From: Phytoactinopolyspora mesophila
Lineage (GTDB): Bacteria > Actinomycetota > Actinomycetes > Jiangellales > Jiangellaceae
Assembly (NCBI RefSeq): GCF_010122465.1
Contig: NZ_WLZY01000005.1
Coordinates: 431,010 to 495,009, forward strand
Length of the DNA stretch: 64,000 nucleotides
Reading direction: 5' to 3'
Shown: positions 17,681 through 28,417 of the stretch, one piece after another
Layout: each line of letters begins with the position of its first letter
Numbering within the stretch: position 1 is the stretch's first letter
The notes under the pieces: generated by a model
The model's database searches: none
The model's input: the letters and a program-made list of their open reading frames with translations, nothing else
What the model was told of the DNA's origin: nothing
Program-made: the position numbers and the translations under genes

Positions 17681-18501
17681 CTGAGCGACCCCCGGTAGGT
17701 GTCCGCGAGGCGGTCGGCGAGGAGATTCACCGAGACGGCGAGCGCAACGAGGCACACCGCCGGCGCCACCATCGCCCACGGATTGAGTGGAACGCCAACG
17801 ACATTGTCGGCGACCATGCCTGCCCAGCTGGACTCCAGCACCGCGCCGCCGAGCCCGAGGAAGCCGACCGAAGCGATGAGATAGAGGGCCCCCACCAGCC
17901 GGAGGCCGGCATCGGCGAGCACCGGCGCGATGATCGTGGGCAAGACTTCGCGAACCAGGATCGCCGGTCCACGTGTGCCCAGGGCGACAGCATGGTCGAT
18001 GTAGCCGCGGGCGACGACGGTGGAGGTCGCGGCTCGAGTGAATCGCATGGTCGCCGGCACCCCAAGCACCGCGATCACCGCCACGATGGCCGCGATGCCG
18101 GAGCCGCTGACGGCGTTGAACGCCAGCACCGCGATCAACAACGGCGGGACGACGAGCATGAGCTCGCTGATACGCAGACCCATGGCGCTGAGCCTGCCGC
18201 CGTACCATCCGGTGAGCATCCCGAAGGCTGTTCCGGCCGCGGTGCCGAACAGTGTCGCGAGAAGCGGCAGGGCCACCAGAGTCACACCGGAGTCGAGTAG
18301 TACCGACCACACGTCGCGGCCGAGATGATCGGTACCGAGCGGCAGCCCTCGCTCCGGTGAGAGGAAGGGCCGTCCTCGCGAGGTTGTGGCGTCATCATCG
18401 ACGACGAATGGCCCGGCGAGCGCGATCGTGACCGCCAACCCTCCCGGGACAGCCAAGGGCAGCCATCCCGGGACATGCCGGCGCCGAGGTAGCGGTCTCA
18501 T
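17677..18501 (-). CDS. Opp/Dpp/Nik-type ABC permease, DppC-like
   Basis: A 274-residue inner-membrane permease with about six hydrophobic segments. It carries the DppC-type segment GTDHLGRDVWSVLLDSGVTL after the first helix and the EAA-like loop near VLVREVLPTIIAPVLAD. It overlaps the DppB-like gene before it and the ATPase gene after it by four bases each. It forms the translocation channel with the DppB-like subunit. Substrate is inferred from context to be a metallophore or metal complex, as in Cnt/Nik systems, rather than a peptide. Confidence 0.85.
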   Translation of the reverse strand: MRPLPRRRHVPGWLPLAVPGGLAVTIALAGPFVVDDDATTSRGRPFLSPERGLPLGTDHLGRDVWSVLLDSGVTLVALPLLATLFGTAAGTAFGMLTGWYGGRLSAMGLRISELMLVVPPLLIAVLAFNAVSGSGIAAIVAVIAVLGVPATMRFTRAATSTVVARGYIDHAVALGTRGPAILVREVLPTIIAPVLADAGLRLVGALYLIASVGFLGLGGAVLESSWAGMVADNVVGVPLNPWAMVAPAVCLVALAVSVNLLADRLADTYRGSLR

Positions 18502-19493
18502 CGCGGTGCTCCAGCCTGGCGGACCGCGCGCGCGATGGATCCGTCCCGTCCGGCCAGTTCCGCGATGAGAAAGCCGGCGACGGCGACTGTAGCCAGCACC
18601 ATTCCAGCGCTGCCGAGCAGAACGGCATCGCGGCGGGCGGCCGCCTCAGCCGCGAGCGCGCCGAGTCCCGGATACCCGAACGCGGTCTCGACCACGAGTG
18701 CGCCACCCACGAGGTAGGGGATCGCGAGGGCGACCGCTTGCCAGATCGGCGCCCGGACCGACGGCAGCAGATGTCGGGCCAGCACGCCGGATTCCCGGAT
18801 TCCGGCCAGCCGGGCCGCCTCGACGTGGGCCGACGTGGACGCCTCGGCAACCGCGGAGCGGACCAGCCGGAACGTGAACGAACCCGCCACGGCCGCGAGC
18901 GTGAGTGTGGGCAGCACCAGCTTCTCGGGCGCCGTCAGTGCCTGCGTGCCGCTGCCAACCAGGGAGACGGGCGGAAACCAGCCCAGGCCGTGCGCGAACA
19001 CGGCGACGAGAAGTGTCGCGAGGACGAACTCCGGGACTGACAACACGGTGAGGGCGGTCAGGGAGCCGACACGGTCGCGGAGCGCACCAGGACGGCTGCC
19101 GGCGACGATCGCGGCCGGCACGGCGACACCGACCACGAGCACCAATGCCATCGTTGCCAGCACAGCGCTGCGGCCCGCGTACTCGGCCACGACCGGCCCG
19201 ACTGATCTGCCGGTGACCGCGCTGACCCCCGGATCGCCGGTGATCAGACCACCCACCCAGTCCAGGTAGCGCTCATACAGCGGCCGGTCGAGCCCGAGTT
19301 CGGCTCGTAACCGGGCTACCCGTTCCGGTTCGGCGTTCATCCCCAGCGCTTGGCTGGCGGGATCGCCGGGTAGTACCTCCACCGCGGCGAACAGGCCGAT
19401 GCTGACGACGCCGAGCAGGATCAGAGCCGCCGGTGCTCGACGAGCCGCTTCGGCCGCCCATTCGCCTCCGGCCCGGAACCGCAGCCGGCTCAC
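18498..19493 (-). CDS. Opp/Dpp/Nik-type ABC permease, DppB-like
   Basis: A 331-residue permease of the DppB/OppB family. It shows the first helix near LILLGVVSIGLFAAVEVLPG, the family motif LPGDPASQALGMNAEPERVA, and the EAA loop EAARLAGIRESGVLARHLLP. I place the start at GTG 19493 (VSRLRFRAGGEW), because it overlaps the preceding stop by four bases (GTGA) like every other junction in the operon. The open frame extends 40 codons further, but that region is antisense-like and overlaps the binding-protein gene. It pairs with the DppC-like permease. Confidence 0.83.
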   Translation of the reverse strand: MSRLRFRAGGEWAAEAARRAPAALILLGVVSIGLFAAVEVLPGDPASQALGMNAEPERVARLRAELGLDRPLYERYLDWVGGLITGDPGVSAVTGRSVGPVVAEYAGRSAVLATMALVLVVGVAVPAAIVAGSRPGALRDRVGSLTALTVLSVPEFVLATLLVAVFAHGLGWFPPVSLVGSGTQALTAPEKLVLPTLTLAAVAGSFTFRLVRSAVAEASTSAHVEAARLAGIRESGVLARHLLPSVRAPIWQAVALAIPYLVGGALVVETAFGYPGLGALAAEAAARRDAVLLGSAGMVLATVAVAGFLIAELAGRDGSIARAVRQAGAPR

Positions 19494-21073
19494 GTCATCC
19501 TGAGCTGGCCGAGCCGGGGCAGTGACTGGACGTAGGTGATGCCCTCGACGCCTGGCACGGTCGCGTCCAGTTGCTCGGCGAAGCCCCACAAGAGGTTGCC
19601 ACCCCGGTCCCAAAGCTCCCGCTGGATCTCGTCCAGGTGCACTTGGCGGGTTTCTTCGTCGAGACTTGAATGCAGTTCGTCGAGCAGTGCGTCGTACTCG
19701 GGGCCGCCCATGCCGGTCACGTTGAACGAGCCGGCGCTGCCGGTGAAAATCGACGTGAACGTCGCGGCGGGACGGTTGATCCAGAGAACCGATTGGAAGG
19801 GCGTGGACATGAGGGTCTCGTAGTCGGCGAAGAACGTGTCCGCGTCGGCGGTCTCGAGGGTGATGGTCAACCCCGCTTCAGCGGCCTGCTCGGCGAACAG
19901 CGTGGCCGCGTCCGTCATGCCAGGTGCGAGTTCGGCCACGCGGAGCGTCACCTCCGAGACGCCGGCCGTCTCGAGCAGTGATCGAGCCTCGTCCAAGTCG
20001 CGCTCGCGCTGGGGAATGTCGGTGTTGAAACCGACGAGACCTTGTCCCATGAGGTCGTTGCCGACGACGCCCTGACCGAACAAGACCGTCTCGACCAGCG
20101 CTTCACGGTCGACCAGGAGCTTCATGGCCAGCCGGACACCGGGGTCGTCGAACGGGGCCTGATTGACGTTCATCTCGAGGGCGAAGGTCTGGGAGTTGGC
20201 CGGTCCGCCCCGGACGACCGCCAGCGAGTCGTCTCTCTCGATCACGGCGGCACCGGCCGGGCTGATGGAGTGGGCATAGTCGATCTCGCCGCCGCGCAAC
20301 GCGTTCAGGCGGGTCTCGGCGTCGTTGATCGCGATGAGCTCGACCTCGTCGAGGAAAGCCGGCTCGCCCCAGTAATCGGGATTCCGCTCCAGGACATACG
20401 AGCCGCCGGAGGACGACGCGAGGCGCAGGGGGCCGCTGCCGATGCCCTCCTCCCACTGCTCGCCGGCCGTGTCGGCGGGGAAGATCATCGAGAACGTGGC
20501 CAGGCTGGTGGTCACGAAGTCCGCGCGGGGCCGGTGCAGTGCTATCCGCAGCGTGTGCTCATCGATGACATCGAGGTTCGCAACGTCGAGGTCAGAGTAG
20601 AACTGGCTGAAGTTCGGGCTCTGGTCCGGATCGGCGAGTGTGGCCAGACTGTAGCGGACGTCGTGCGCGGTACACGGCCGCCCGTCGTGGAAGGTCGCGT
20701 CGCTGCGGATGCCGACGGTGAACTCGGTGGCGTCGGCATTGGCCTCGAACGATTCGGCGAGCTGCAGCTCGATCTGATCGCCACGAAGTACCGCCAGCGA
20801 GTCGTATAGCGAGAACATCGCGATGTAGTCGACCATCCCCGTAGCGGTCAGCACATTGAGTGTGGGCGTGGCGGCGCCGGCCGCGCCCAGGCGAAGCCGG
20901 CCGCCGCTGGCGCCGCCGCTGCCCGGTGACTGGGCCGGCGTTTCGCTGGTGGCTGGGGTGTCGTCGGAGCCACATGCGGCCAGCGGGCCGGCCGTGGCCA
21001 GAGCAGCGAACCCGAGTGTGCCGCGGATCAAGGTGCGGCGGCTGGGTCTCGGGGCAGTATTCTCGGGCAGCAT
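19490..21073 (-). CDS. Family-5 extracellular substrate-binding lipoprotein of the metallophore-type importer
   Basis: A 527-residue SBP_bac_5 protein that captures the substrate outside the cell. The N terminus carries a twin-arginine-like SRRTLIRG and a lipobox ending LAAC, so it should be exported by Tat and anchored as a lipoprotein. The family signature around DGRPCTAHDVRYSLATLAD is present. I chose ATG 21073 (MLPENTAP) over the in-frame ATG 21091, because the stretch between them holds a Fur-like operator and a -10 box. First gene of a six-gene minus-strand operon in which all junctions overlap by four bases. Family-5 proteins bind peptides, nickel, opine metallophores or sugars; the operator and the YbtPQ-like partners favour a metal chelate. 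Confidence 0.82.
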   Translation of the reverse strand: MLPENTAPRPSRRTLIRGTLGFAALATAGPLAACGSDDTPATSETPAQSPGSGGASGGRLRLGAAGAATPTLNVLTATGMVDYIAMFSLYDSLAVLRGDQIELQLAESFEANADATEFTVGIRSDATFHDGRPCTAHDVRYSLATLADPDQSPNFSQFYSDLDVANLDVIDEHTLRIALHRPRADFVTTSLATFSMIFPADTAGEQWEEGIGSGPLRLASSSGGSYVLERNPDYWGEPAFLDEVELIAINDAETRLNALRGGEIDYAHSISPAGAAVIERDDSLAVVRGGPANSQTFALEMNVNQAPFDDPGVRLAMKLLVDREALVETVLFGQGVVGNDLMGQGLVGFNTDIPQRERDLDEARSLLETAGVSEVTLRVAELAPGMTDAATLFAEQAAEAGLTITLETADADTFFADYETLMSTPFQSVLWINRPAATFTSIFTGSAGSFNVTGMGGPEYDALLDELHSSLDEETRQVHLDEIQRELWDRGGNLLWGFAEQLDATVPGVEGITYVQSLPRLGQLRMT

Positions 21074-21095
21074 AATTAGAACGATTATCATGTTT
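21074..21095 (-). promoter_or_regulatory. Fur/Zur-like operator overlapping the promoter of the metallophore operon
   Basis: On the minus strand the -10 box GATAAT (21084-21089) lies ten bases before the chosen start ATG 21073. The 19 bases at 21077-21095 match 13 of 19 positions of the E. coli Fur consensus, with an unbroken TGATAATC core. It is one of the few AT-rich spots in the window. A repressor bound here would cover the promoter. Iron, zinc or nickel control cannot be separated from the sequence; there is no IdeR/DmdR-type TTAGG box. Confidence 0.55.
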
Positions 21096-21205
21096 GCCAG
21101 AGATGCGCCAGGGCGCGGATGCCAGAAGGTGGACTGCGCGCAGATGCGCGAACCCGGATCCTCTACGGTTGGTCATGCTCACACCGAAGTGATAGGAGTC
21201 CAACC

Positions 21206-22639
21206 GTGACCAGCGTGCCCAGCGTTTCGTACTCGATCACGGTCCGGCTCGAGGTGCCGGCCGGTGGTACTGCCGTCAGTTCGCTGACGGCAACGGTCGA
21301 GAGCGCCGGCGGCCTGGTCACCGCGTTGGATGTGACCGGATCCGGGCATGAGCGAATCCAGGTCGACGTCACGTGCGCGGCTACGTCGTCAGCCCATGCC
21401 GAAGAACTCGTAGAGGCGCTCCGCCTGGTGCCGGGCGTCGTCATCGGCAAGGTCAGCGACCGGACCTTCCTCGTTCACCTCGGGGGCAAGATCGAGGTCA
21501 AGTCGAAGGTTCCGATCCGCAACCGGGACGATCTTTCGCTGGTTTACACGCCGGGTGTCGCGCGGGTGTGTCAGGCCATCGCGAAGAACCCGGAGGACGC
21601 GCGCCGCCTGACCATCAAGCGGAACACAGTGGCCGTCGTCACCGACGGCTCGGCGGTGCTCGGTCTCGGCAACATCGGCGCGACCGCGGCGCTGCCGGTC
21701 ATGGAGGGCAAGGCGGCCCTGTTCAAACGGTTCGCCGATATCGACGCCTTTCCCATCTGCCTGGACACGCAGGACACCGACGAGATCATCCGCACGGTCC
21801 AGAACATCGCGCCGGTCTTCGCCGGCATCAACCTCGAGGACATCTCCGCTCCGCGGTGCTTCGAGATCGAGGCCCGGCTGCGCCAGATCCTGGACATTCC
21901 GGTCTTCCACGACGACCAGCACGGCACCGCGATCGTGGTCCTGGCCGCGTTGATCAACGCCTTGAAGGTGGTCGGCAAGAGTCTCGGCTCGATCCGTGTG
22001 GCGATGTCGGGCGCGGGTGCTGCTGGGCATGCGATCGCTCAGCTGCTGTATGCCGCGGGTGTGCGAGACCTCGTCGCAACGGACATCCACGGCGTCATTC
22101 ATCCAAGCCGGGCAGACCTCACCGGGGTGCCCACGTGGTACCTCGAGCACAGCAATCCACGAGGTGTCGTCGGAACGCTCGGCGATGCCGTCGCGGGCGC
22201 CGACGTCTTCATCGGCGTGTCCGCGCCCAATATCCTGACCGCGGCCGACGTCGAGACGATGGCCAGCGATGCGATCGTGTTCGCGCTGGCCAATCCGGAG
22301 CCGGAGATCCAGCCGCAGGAGGCGAGCCGGTTCGCTGCCGTCGTGGCCACCGGGCGTAGTGACTACCCGAACCAGATCAACAACGTGCTGGCCTTCCCGG
22401 GGGTTTTCCGTGGGCTGCTCGACGCGCACAGTAGGAGCGTCACCACGGAGATGCTCACTGCCGCGGCGCGCGCGCTGGCGGAAACGGTGTCCGACGAGGA
22501 GCTCAACGCTGCCTATATCGTTCCCAGTGTGTTCCACCCGGGTATTGCGGACACAGTCGCGACGGCTGTGCGGGGAAGCGTCGAGAACATCCGGAAGACT
22601 GCTGCGGAGACCGGTGAGTTCCCTGCTGTTCGGGTCTAG
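21206..22639 (+). CDS. NAD(P)-dependent malic enzyme with N-terminal ACT domain
   Basis: A 477-residue cytoplasmic enzyme that oxidatively decarboxylates malate to pyruvate. An ACT-like regulatory domain spans about residues 1-85 ([20 protein letters not shown]). The catalytic part has [20 protein letters not shown], the metal-binding ED near [34 protein letters not shown], and the nucleotide-binding [17 protein letters not shown] start it at GTG 21206, which has TAGGAG at a good distance; an upstream extension to 21119 is not supported. It diverges from the metallophore operon across a 132-base shared promoter region. Cofactor preference is not certain. Confidence 0.9.
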   Translation: MTSVPSVSYSITVRLEVPAGGTAVSSLTATVESAGGLVTALDVTGSGHERIQVDVTCAATSSAHAEELVEALRLVPGVVIGKVSDRTFLVHLGGKIEVKSKVPIRNRDDLSLVYTPGVARVCQAIAKNPEDARRLTIKRNTVAVVTDGSAVLGLGNIGATAALPVMEGKAALFKRFADIDAFPICLDTQDTDEIIRTVQNIAPVFAGINLEDISAPRCFEIEARLRQILDIPVFHDDQHGTAIVVLAALINALKVVGKSLGSIRVAMSGAGAAGHAIAQLLYAAGVRDLVATDIHGVIHPSRADLTGVPTWYLEHSNPRGVVGTLGDAVAGADVFIGVSAPNILTAADVETMASDAIVFALANPEPEIQPQEASRFAAVVATGRSDYPNQINNVLAFPGVFRGLLDAHSRSVTTEMLTAAARALAETVSDEELNAAYIVPSVFHPGIADTVATAVRGSVENIRKTAAETGEFPAVRV

Positions 22640-22652
22640 GGCGTGAGGTCTG

Positions 22653-23210
22653 ATGGCAGGCGCGAAGCTGACCGGCCGGCTGCTGGTCGCGACTCCGCAG
22701 TTGCGTGACTCCACGTTCGACACCGCCGTCATCTTGATGTTGTCCCACGACGACGACGGTTCGCTCGGGGTCATGGTCAACCGGCCCACGGGCACCCCCG
22801 TCGGCGACCTGCTCCCTACCTGGAGTCATATCGCCTCCGAGCCGGGGGTCATTTTCGAAGGCGGCCCGGTCGATACCGACAGTGCGCTCGGCCTGGTACG
22901 CGTCGGCGGCCCCGCCGAGCCTCTGGGCGTGCGCCGGATCAGCGGGCAGGTCGGCGTCGTCGATCTCGACACACCCACGGAGGTTGTCGGGCCGGCGGTG
23001 CGTGGCATGCGAGTGTTCGCCGGGTATTCGGGCTGGGCGGCCGGCCAACTGCAGGACGAGATCGACGAGGGGTCCTGGTACGTCGTTGATGCCGAAGCCA
23101 CGGATCCGTTCCGGATCGATGCTCACGGCCTGTGGCGTACGGTTCTTCGGCGGCAGCCGGGTGAGCTGGCATTAATGGCGTCGTTTCCGGCGGACCCGAC
23201 GCTGAACTAG
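22653..23210 (+). CDS. YqgE/AlgH family protein (UPF0301, DUF179)
   Basis: A 185-residue protein with the YqgE hallmarks: GRLLVATPQLRDSTFDTAVI at the N terminus, LGVMVNRPTG, the FEGGPV block and the segment VFAGYSGWAAGQLQDEIDEG. The family is widespread; its molecular role is unsettled, though it has been linked to alginate or general regulation in proteobacteria. It follows the malic enzyme by 13 bases on the same strand and may be cotranscribed. A palindromic element lies directly after it. Confidence 0.9.
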   Translation: MAGAKLTGRLLVATPQLRDSTFDTAVILMLSHDDDGSLGVMVNRPTGTPVGDLLPTWSHIASEPGVIFEGGPVDTDSALGLVRVGGPAEPLGVRRISGQVGVVDLDTPTEVVGPAVRGMRVFAGYSGWAAGQLQDEIDEGSWYVVDAEATDPFRIDAHGLWRTVLRRQPGELALMASFPADPTLN

Positions 23211-23223
23211 GGGCCGCGACTTA

Positions 23224-23324
23224 GGGGCCCCGGGAAATGGAGTCTCTCCTCGCCCAGCAGACTCGCTCGTGCCTCGCTCGCTGATGCCCGCCACGCCATG
23301 GAGAGACCCCATTTCCCGGGCCCC
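23224..23324. repeat. Long inverted repeat, conserved-core family, copy 2
   Basis: The arm 23224-23249 pairs with 23300-23324, with one mismatch and one bulge. The inner sequences CCAGCAGACTCG (23254-23265) and CTCGCTGATGCCCGCCAC (23277-23294) are identical to the copy at 6285-6410. The arms differ between the two copies yet remain self-complementary, so base-pairing rather than arm sequence is kept. It begins 13 bases after the yqgE-like stop and may also end its transcript. Confidence 0.75.
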
Positions 23325-23418
23325 TGAACGGCGCCGGGGTCAGCGTGGGGGCGCGCCGGTGGGTTGTGCACAAATGGACGAGATGACATCTCGTCACGCC
23401 GGGTGTAGCGTCACATTA

Positions 23419-23443
23419 GTCAACTGTAGTCACAGTAGTTGAC
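23419..23443. promoter_or_regulatory. Nested dyad, candidate operator of the amidase gene
   Basis: GTCAACT and AGTTGAC form outer arms around an inner ACTGT-AGTC-ACAGT palindrome, giving 25 bases of overlapping twofold symmetry. It lies 25 bases upstream of the chosen amidase start. The right arm creates a TTGACA hexamer, but no -10 box follows at the right distance. A repressor of GntR or TetR type would suit such a site; none is encoded next to it. Confidence 0.45.
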
Positions 23444-23468
23444 ATGCTTCACACAGATGGGTGTCGCC

Positions 23469-24968
<1,500 letters not shown>

Positions 24969-24989
24969 CTTCCGGGCGCCTGCAGTCCA

Positions 24990-26051
24990 CTACGGAGCGA
25001 TCCGGACGTCGGCGTGCGGACCGTCCAGAACGGGACGGTCGTCGTCCCAGGTCAGCTCGGTGAGCCACATGGTGCGCCCGGGGACGGCCGACCCCACCGA
25101 ATCCGGTGGCCAGGCGTGATGAACCATCCAGGTACGGCCGTCGTGCTCAATCAGCATGCAGTGCCCCGGTCCTGCCGCGTCGTCGGTGGTGGCGAGGATT
25201 GGCTCGGAGCCGGGCTTGGTGCACGGTCCTAGTGGACCGTCGCACACCGCATAGCCCACGGCGTAGGAGGACGATCCGTAGTCGTTCGCCGAATAGAACA
25301 GGTAGTAACGGCCCTCGCGCAGCCACATGAACGGCGCCTCGACCAGATGGCCTTCCCACGGCTGGTCCTGCTTGATCAGCCGCACCGGGTCGCCGGTCAG
25401 CTCCAGACCGTCGTCGGCCAGCGGCTGCGCGTAGATCCAGGTGTCTACCCCGACCGCGTTGCCGTCGTTCTTCCACAACAGGTACCGGCGGCCGTCGGCG
25501 TCGGTGAACGGACTGGCGTCGATGGAGCCGCCGAGATCGTCCTGGCAGATCATCGGCCGGTCTGATTCGTCGACGAACGGTCCTTCCGGTGACGACGCCA
25601 CAGCCCGTCCGACGCACTGCCGCTGCGTCTTCGTATCCAGCGCCGTGTAATAGACGACAAAACGGTCCGGCGCATGCACAGCGACCTCGGGCGCCCAGGT
25701 CCGCCCCGCTGTCACCCAGGGAGCCAGCTCCGGCATGGCGTCGCCCGCGGCCACCCAGTCGACGAGATCGTCCGAGCGCAGCACCGGAAGGTGGCCGAGC
25801 GATGAGTTGGTGGCGTAGGCGAACCAGGCATCTTCTGCCCGGATGACGGCCGGATCCGGAAAGTCGCGATCGTAGACCGGATTGGTGAATCCCATGGTGC
25901 TGTTCTCCGTCGGTGTGGTGGGTGAAGCACTGGCGTGGTGGTCAGCGGCCGCGCCGGGGGAGGAGCCGGCGCGGCCGTCGTCCGAGTGGCCCGCACACCC
26001 GGTCACCACCAGGGCCGAGGCAGTCAACAGGGCCGTAACGCACGCTCTCAT
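24990..26051 (-). CDS. GH43 family glycoside hydrolase, lipoprotein
   Basis: A 353-residue five-bladed beta-propeller hydrolase, probably an arabinanase, arabinofuranosidase or xylosidase. The signal peptide ends in a lipobox (LVVTGCAG), so it should be anchored on the outside of the membrane. The three catalytic acids are visible: the Asp in RDFPDPAVIR, the pKa-modulating Asp in GSIDASPFTD, and the Glu in LVEAPFMWLR. A low-complexity Ser/Ala/His linker separates anchor and catalytic domain. It overlaps the larger GH43 gene by four bases and ends the arabinan operon. The exact linkage it cleaves is not readable. Confidence 0.87.
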   Translation of the reverse strand: MRACVTALLTASALVVTGCAGHSDDGRAGSSPGAAADHHASASPTTPTENSTMGFTNPVYDRDFPDPAVIRAEDAWFAYATNSSLGHLPVLRSDDLVDWVAAGDAMPELAPWVTAGRTWAPEVAVHAPDRFVVYYTALDTKTQRQCVGRAVASSPEGPFVDESDRPMICQDDLGGSIDASPFTDADGRRYLLWKNDGNAVGVDTWIYAQPLADDGLELTGDPVRLIKQDQPWEGHLVEAPFMWLREGRYYLFYSANDYGSSSYAVGYAVCDGPLGPCTKPGSEPILATTDDAAGPGHCMLIEHDGRTWMVHHAWPPDSVGSAVPGRTMWLTELTWDDDRPVLDGPHADVRIAP

Positions 26052-28411
26052 CTGATCTCGTGAATATGGAAGTACTCGAAGGCGGCGACAGTAGCGGGCT
26101 CGGCGCCGCCCCCGGCGTAGAGGCCGACGCGTGGGTCGGTGCCGGCTGGCAGCGTCAGGGTGGCGCCCCAGCGCCAGGTCTCACCGTCGCGGGAGCTGGT
26201 GGAACGGTAGAGCAGGTCGCCGGTGTCCGGATCGACGGTGTGAGCGATCCGCAGCCACATGGTCTCCGCGGCCGGCCCGCCCAGGTGCGCGCCCCAGTCG
26301 AGGCGGTCGCCGTCGGCCAGTTCCTTGCCGAATTCCACCTGACGCGAGCTCCAGATCGCGACGTTGCCCAAGCGTACGAAATGGTCGTCGTCGATGTGGA
26401 CGATCATGCCCGCCTGCTGGTAGTTGCGGATCGTGTCGACGCCGAGATCGAGATGCAGCCTGGTCTCCGCGATCCATGCCCCCTCCGGCGGCGTGCGCAG
26501 CAGAAGGGGCCCGTCGTTCGATTCACCGACGATGTCTACCGAGTCCAGCGGCCAGTGTAGGGCGCCGTCCGCGGTGCCGACCGAGTCGTCGGGTCGCACC
26601 CACTCCCATCCGGTGTCGAGGTCGGCGCCGAACTCCTCGGCGAACACGATGTCCGTGGCGATGGGCTCGGCGACCGGCTCGGTGACCGGGGTGTGCGCCG
26701 GCACCACCGTCAGATTGGTGACCTGGACCTCTCCGCCGGCGGCGGTGAGGCGCACCGGGCGTGGAATCTGCTGGGCGCTCGGTGGTAGATCGACGCTGAC
26801 CTCGGCATCGACGTCGCCCAGGCGGCTTTCGCTGAGCCGGGCGACTACCTGCCCGCCACGGGATTCGACCGCCAGCGACGTCCAGACGGACGGGTCGTAG
26901 CGCTCCGGCAGGTCCGCGACATCGTGGACGGTCGCCCGGGCGGCGCGGGCCTCAAGCCGCAGCTCTCCGGCCCTCGGATCCAACGTCACTGTGACACCGC
27001 TTCGGCCCGCCTCGGCCAGGGTGATGGTGAACGCGGCGGCGTGGCCCGGCCCGGGAACCCGGACGTCGGCTTCGACGCGCGTCTCTCTCGGTGCGTTCCG
27101 CTTGGTCGCGACGGTGGCGTCGCCGCCGTCGGGGATGAGACGACCGACGGAGCCGGCGTCACCGGTGGTGTCCTGGCCGGCGCGCCATACACCGGTGACC
27201 GGGGTGAGGGCGTCGTCGCCCGCCGGGTCGGAACTGTCGATGCCCAAACCGCTCGCGGTCACGGGCGCCGGCTGAGGTGTGTCGCTCGGTCCGGCTCCGG
27301 CCCGGGTGACCGGCCACCCGTCGATCCAGTCCAGCCGGTCGATCATGGCGGGCCGCCGGTTGATGCCGCCAGGCTCGTTCAGCCACGCCTCGTTGCGGTC
27401 AATACCGTGGTAGACGATGTAGTCCTGCCCAGATACGTCGGTGACGATGGCGTGGTGACCGACGCCGATCCACTGATTGCCGTTCTGGGCCAGCACCTGC
27501 GTGCCTCCCACCCGGGAGTCCGTCATGGAGACGCCCTCGTGATCGAGGAACGGGCCGAACGGGCTCTCCGACCGACCCGCGTACACGCTGTATCCGGTGG
27601 CCGGCCCGACGCAGCAGTGGGCAGACGACGCCGTCAGGTAGTAGTAGCCGTCGCGCTTGACGACGAAGGCGCCCTCGTACCGGTCCGGCCGGGCCACCTG
27701 GACCGGCTCGCCCACAGCGCGAGTGCCGGTTTCGTCCAGCTCGGTCGCCCATAGGCCGCCGTGGTACCCACCGAAGTAGAGGTAACGCGTGCCGTCGTCG
27801 TCGGCGAACAGGGCCGGATCGATCGTGTTGAAATAGCCGCCGCCACCGTCCGGCCGGGGCGCGACCACCGGGCCGCCGGAGTCCGTCCACGGCCCTGCCG
27901 GCGTGGGCGCCGTGGCCACGCCGATCGAATAGTTCCATGGGCCGGGATCGGCAACGGTCTCGGTCGCCGTGTAGTAGAGGAAGTACTGTCCGTTGACGTA
28001 GCGGATATCGGGCGCCCAGTAGTACGAATCCGACGTCGTCCATGCTGGCCGGTCGTCTTCGTCGAAGATGGTGCCGAGGTATTCCCAGTCAGCGAAATCT
28101 CGCGTGCGAGCCATGTGCATGAGGCCGAACTCGCTGGGTCCGCTGTGCAGGGGATCGCTCGTGGCATACATGTACCAGTAACCGTCTTTGCCACGCATGA
28201 TCGACGGGTCGGCGAATGTGTCGGAGAACGGTGCGGAGATCGGGTTCTGCGTCGTGACATTGGGTTCGGCATCCGGCCCGCCCGGGTTGGTACGCTCAGG
28301 CAGGCCGCCCGTCCCGGGTGCCGCGGCCGAAGCTGCCAGGACGGACACGACGAGCCCGCCGATCGCCGCCATGCTCCCGGTGGCCCGGAGTAAAGCTCTC
28401 CTCATGGACAT
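26048..28411 (-). CDS. Secreted GH43 glycoside hydrolase with C-terminal sandwich domain
   Basis: A 787-residue exported enzyme. The N-terminal signal peptide (MSMRRALLRATGSMAAIGGL) has no lipobox cysteine. The GH43 propeller covers about residues 55-370, with catalytic acids in FADPSIMRG, TIDPALFADD and YEGAFVVKRD. A middle region (about 400-560) looks like a beta-sandwich of concanavalin type, and the C-terminal 200 residues (FAEEFGADLDTGWEWVRPDD) match a DUF1349/GH43 C2-like sandwich often seen in beta-xylosidases and arabinofuranosidases. It follows the permease by six bases. It likely trims extracellular arabinan or arabinoxylan for the importer upstream. Confidence 0.85.
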   Translation of the reverse strand: MSMRRALLRATGSMAAIGGLVVSVLAASAAAPGTGGLPERTNPGGPDAEPNVTTQNPISAPFSDTFADPSIMRGKDGYWYMYATSDPLHSGPSEFGLMHMARTRDFADWEYLGTIFDEDDRPAWTTSDSYYWAPDIRYVNGQYFLYYTATETVADPGPWNYSIGVATAPTPAGPWTDSGGPVVAPRPDGGGGYFNTIDPALFADDDGTRYLYFGGYHGGLWATELDETGTRAVGEPVQVARPDRYEGAFVVKRDGYYYLTASSAHCCVGPATGYSVYAGRSESPFGPFLDHEGVSMTDSRVGGTQVLAQNGNQWIGVGHHAIVTDVSGQDYIVYHGIDRNEAWLNEPGGINRRPAMIDRLDWIDGWPVTRAGAGPSDTPQPAPVTASGLGIDSSDPAGDDALTPVTGVWRAGQDTTGDAGSVGRLIPDGGDATVATKRNAPRETRVEADVRVPGPGHAAAFTITLAEAGRSGVTVTLDPRAGELRLEARAARATVHDVADLPERYDPSVWTSLAVESRGGQVVARLSESRLGDVDAEVSVDLPPSAQQIPRPVRLTAAGGEVQVTNLTVVPAHTPVTEPVAEPIATDIVFAEEFGADLDTGWEWVRPDDSVGTADGALHWPLDSVDIVGESNDGPLLLRTPPEGAWIAETRLHLDLGVDTIRNYQQAGMIVHIDDDHFVRLGNVAIWSSRQVEFGKELADGDRLDWGAHLGGPAAETMWLRIAHTVDPDTGDLLYRSTSSRDGETWRWGATLTLPAGTDPRVGLYAGGGAEPATVAAFEYFHIHEIR

Positions 28412-28417
28412 GGGTGT

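Noticed and set aside
16118-18310. A 730-residue open frame for the double ATPase
   Set aside because: The first 210 residues overlap the DppC-like permease in another frame; the ATPase begins at ATG 17680, with a four-base overlap.
21074-21095. IdeR/DmdR iron box before the metallophore operon
   Set aside because: The TTAGGTTAGGCTAACC-type palindrome is missing; the site resembles a Fur-family box instead.
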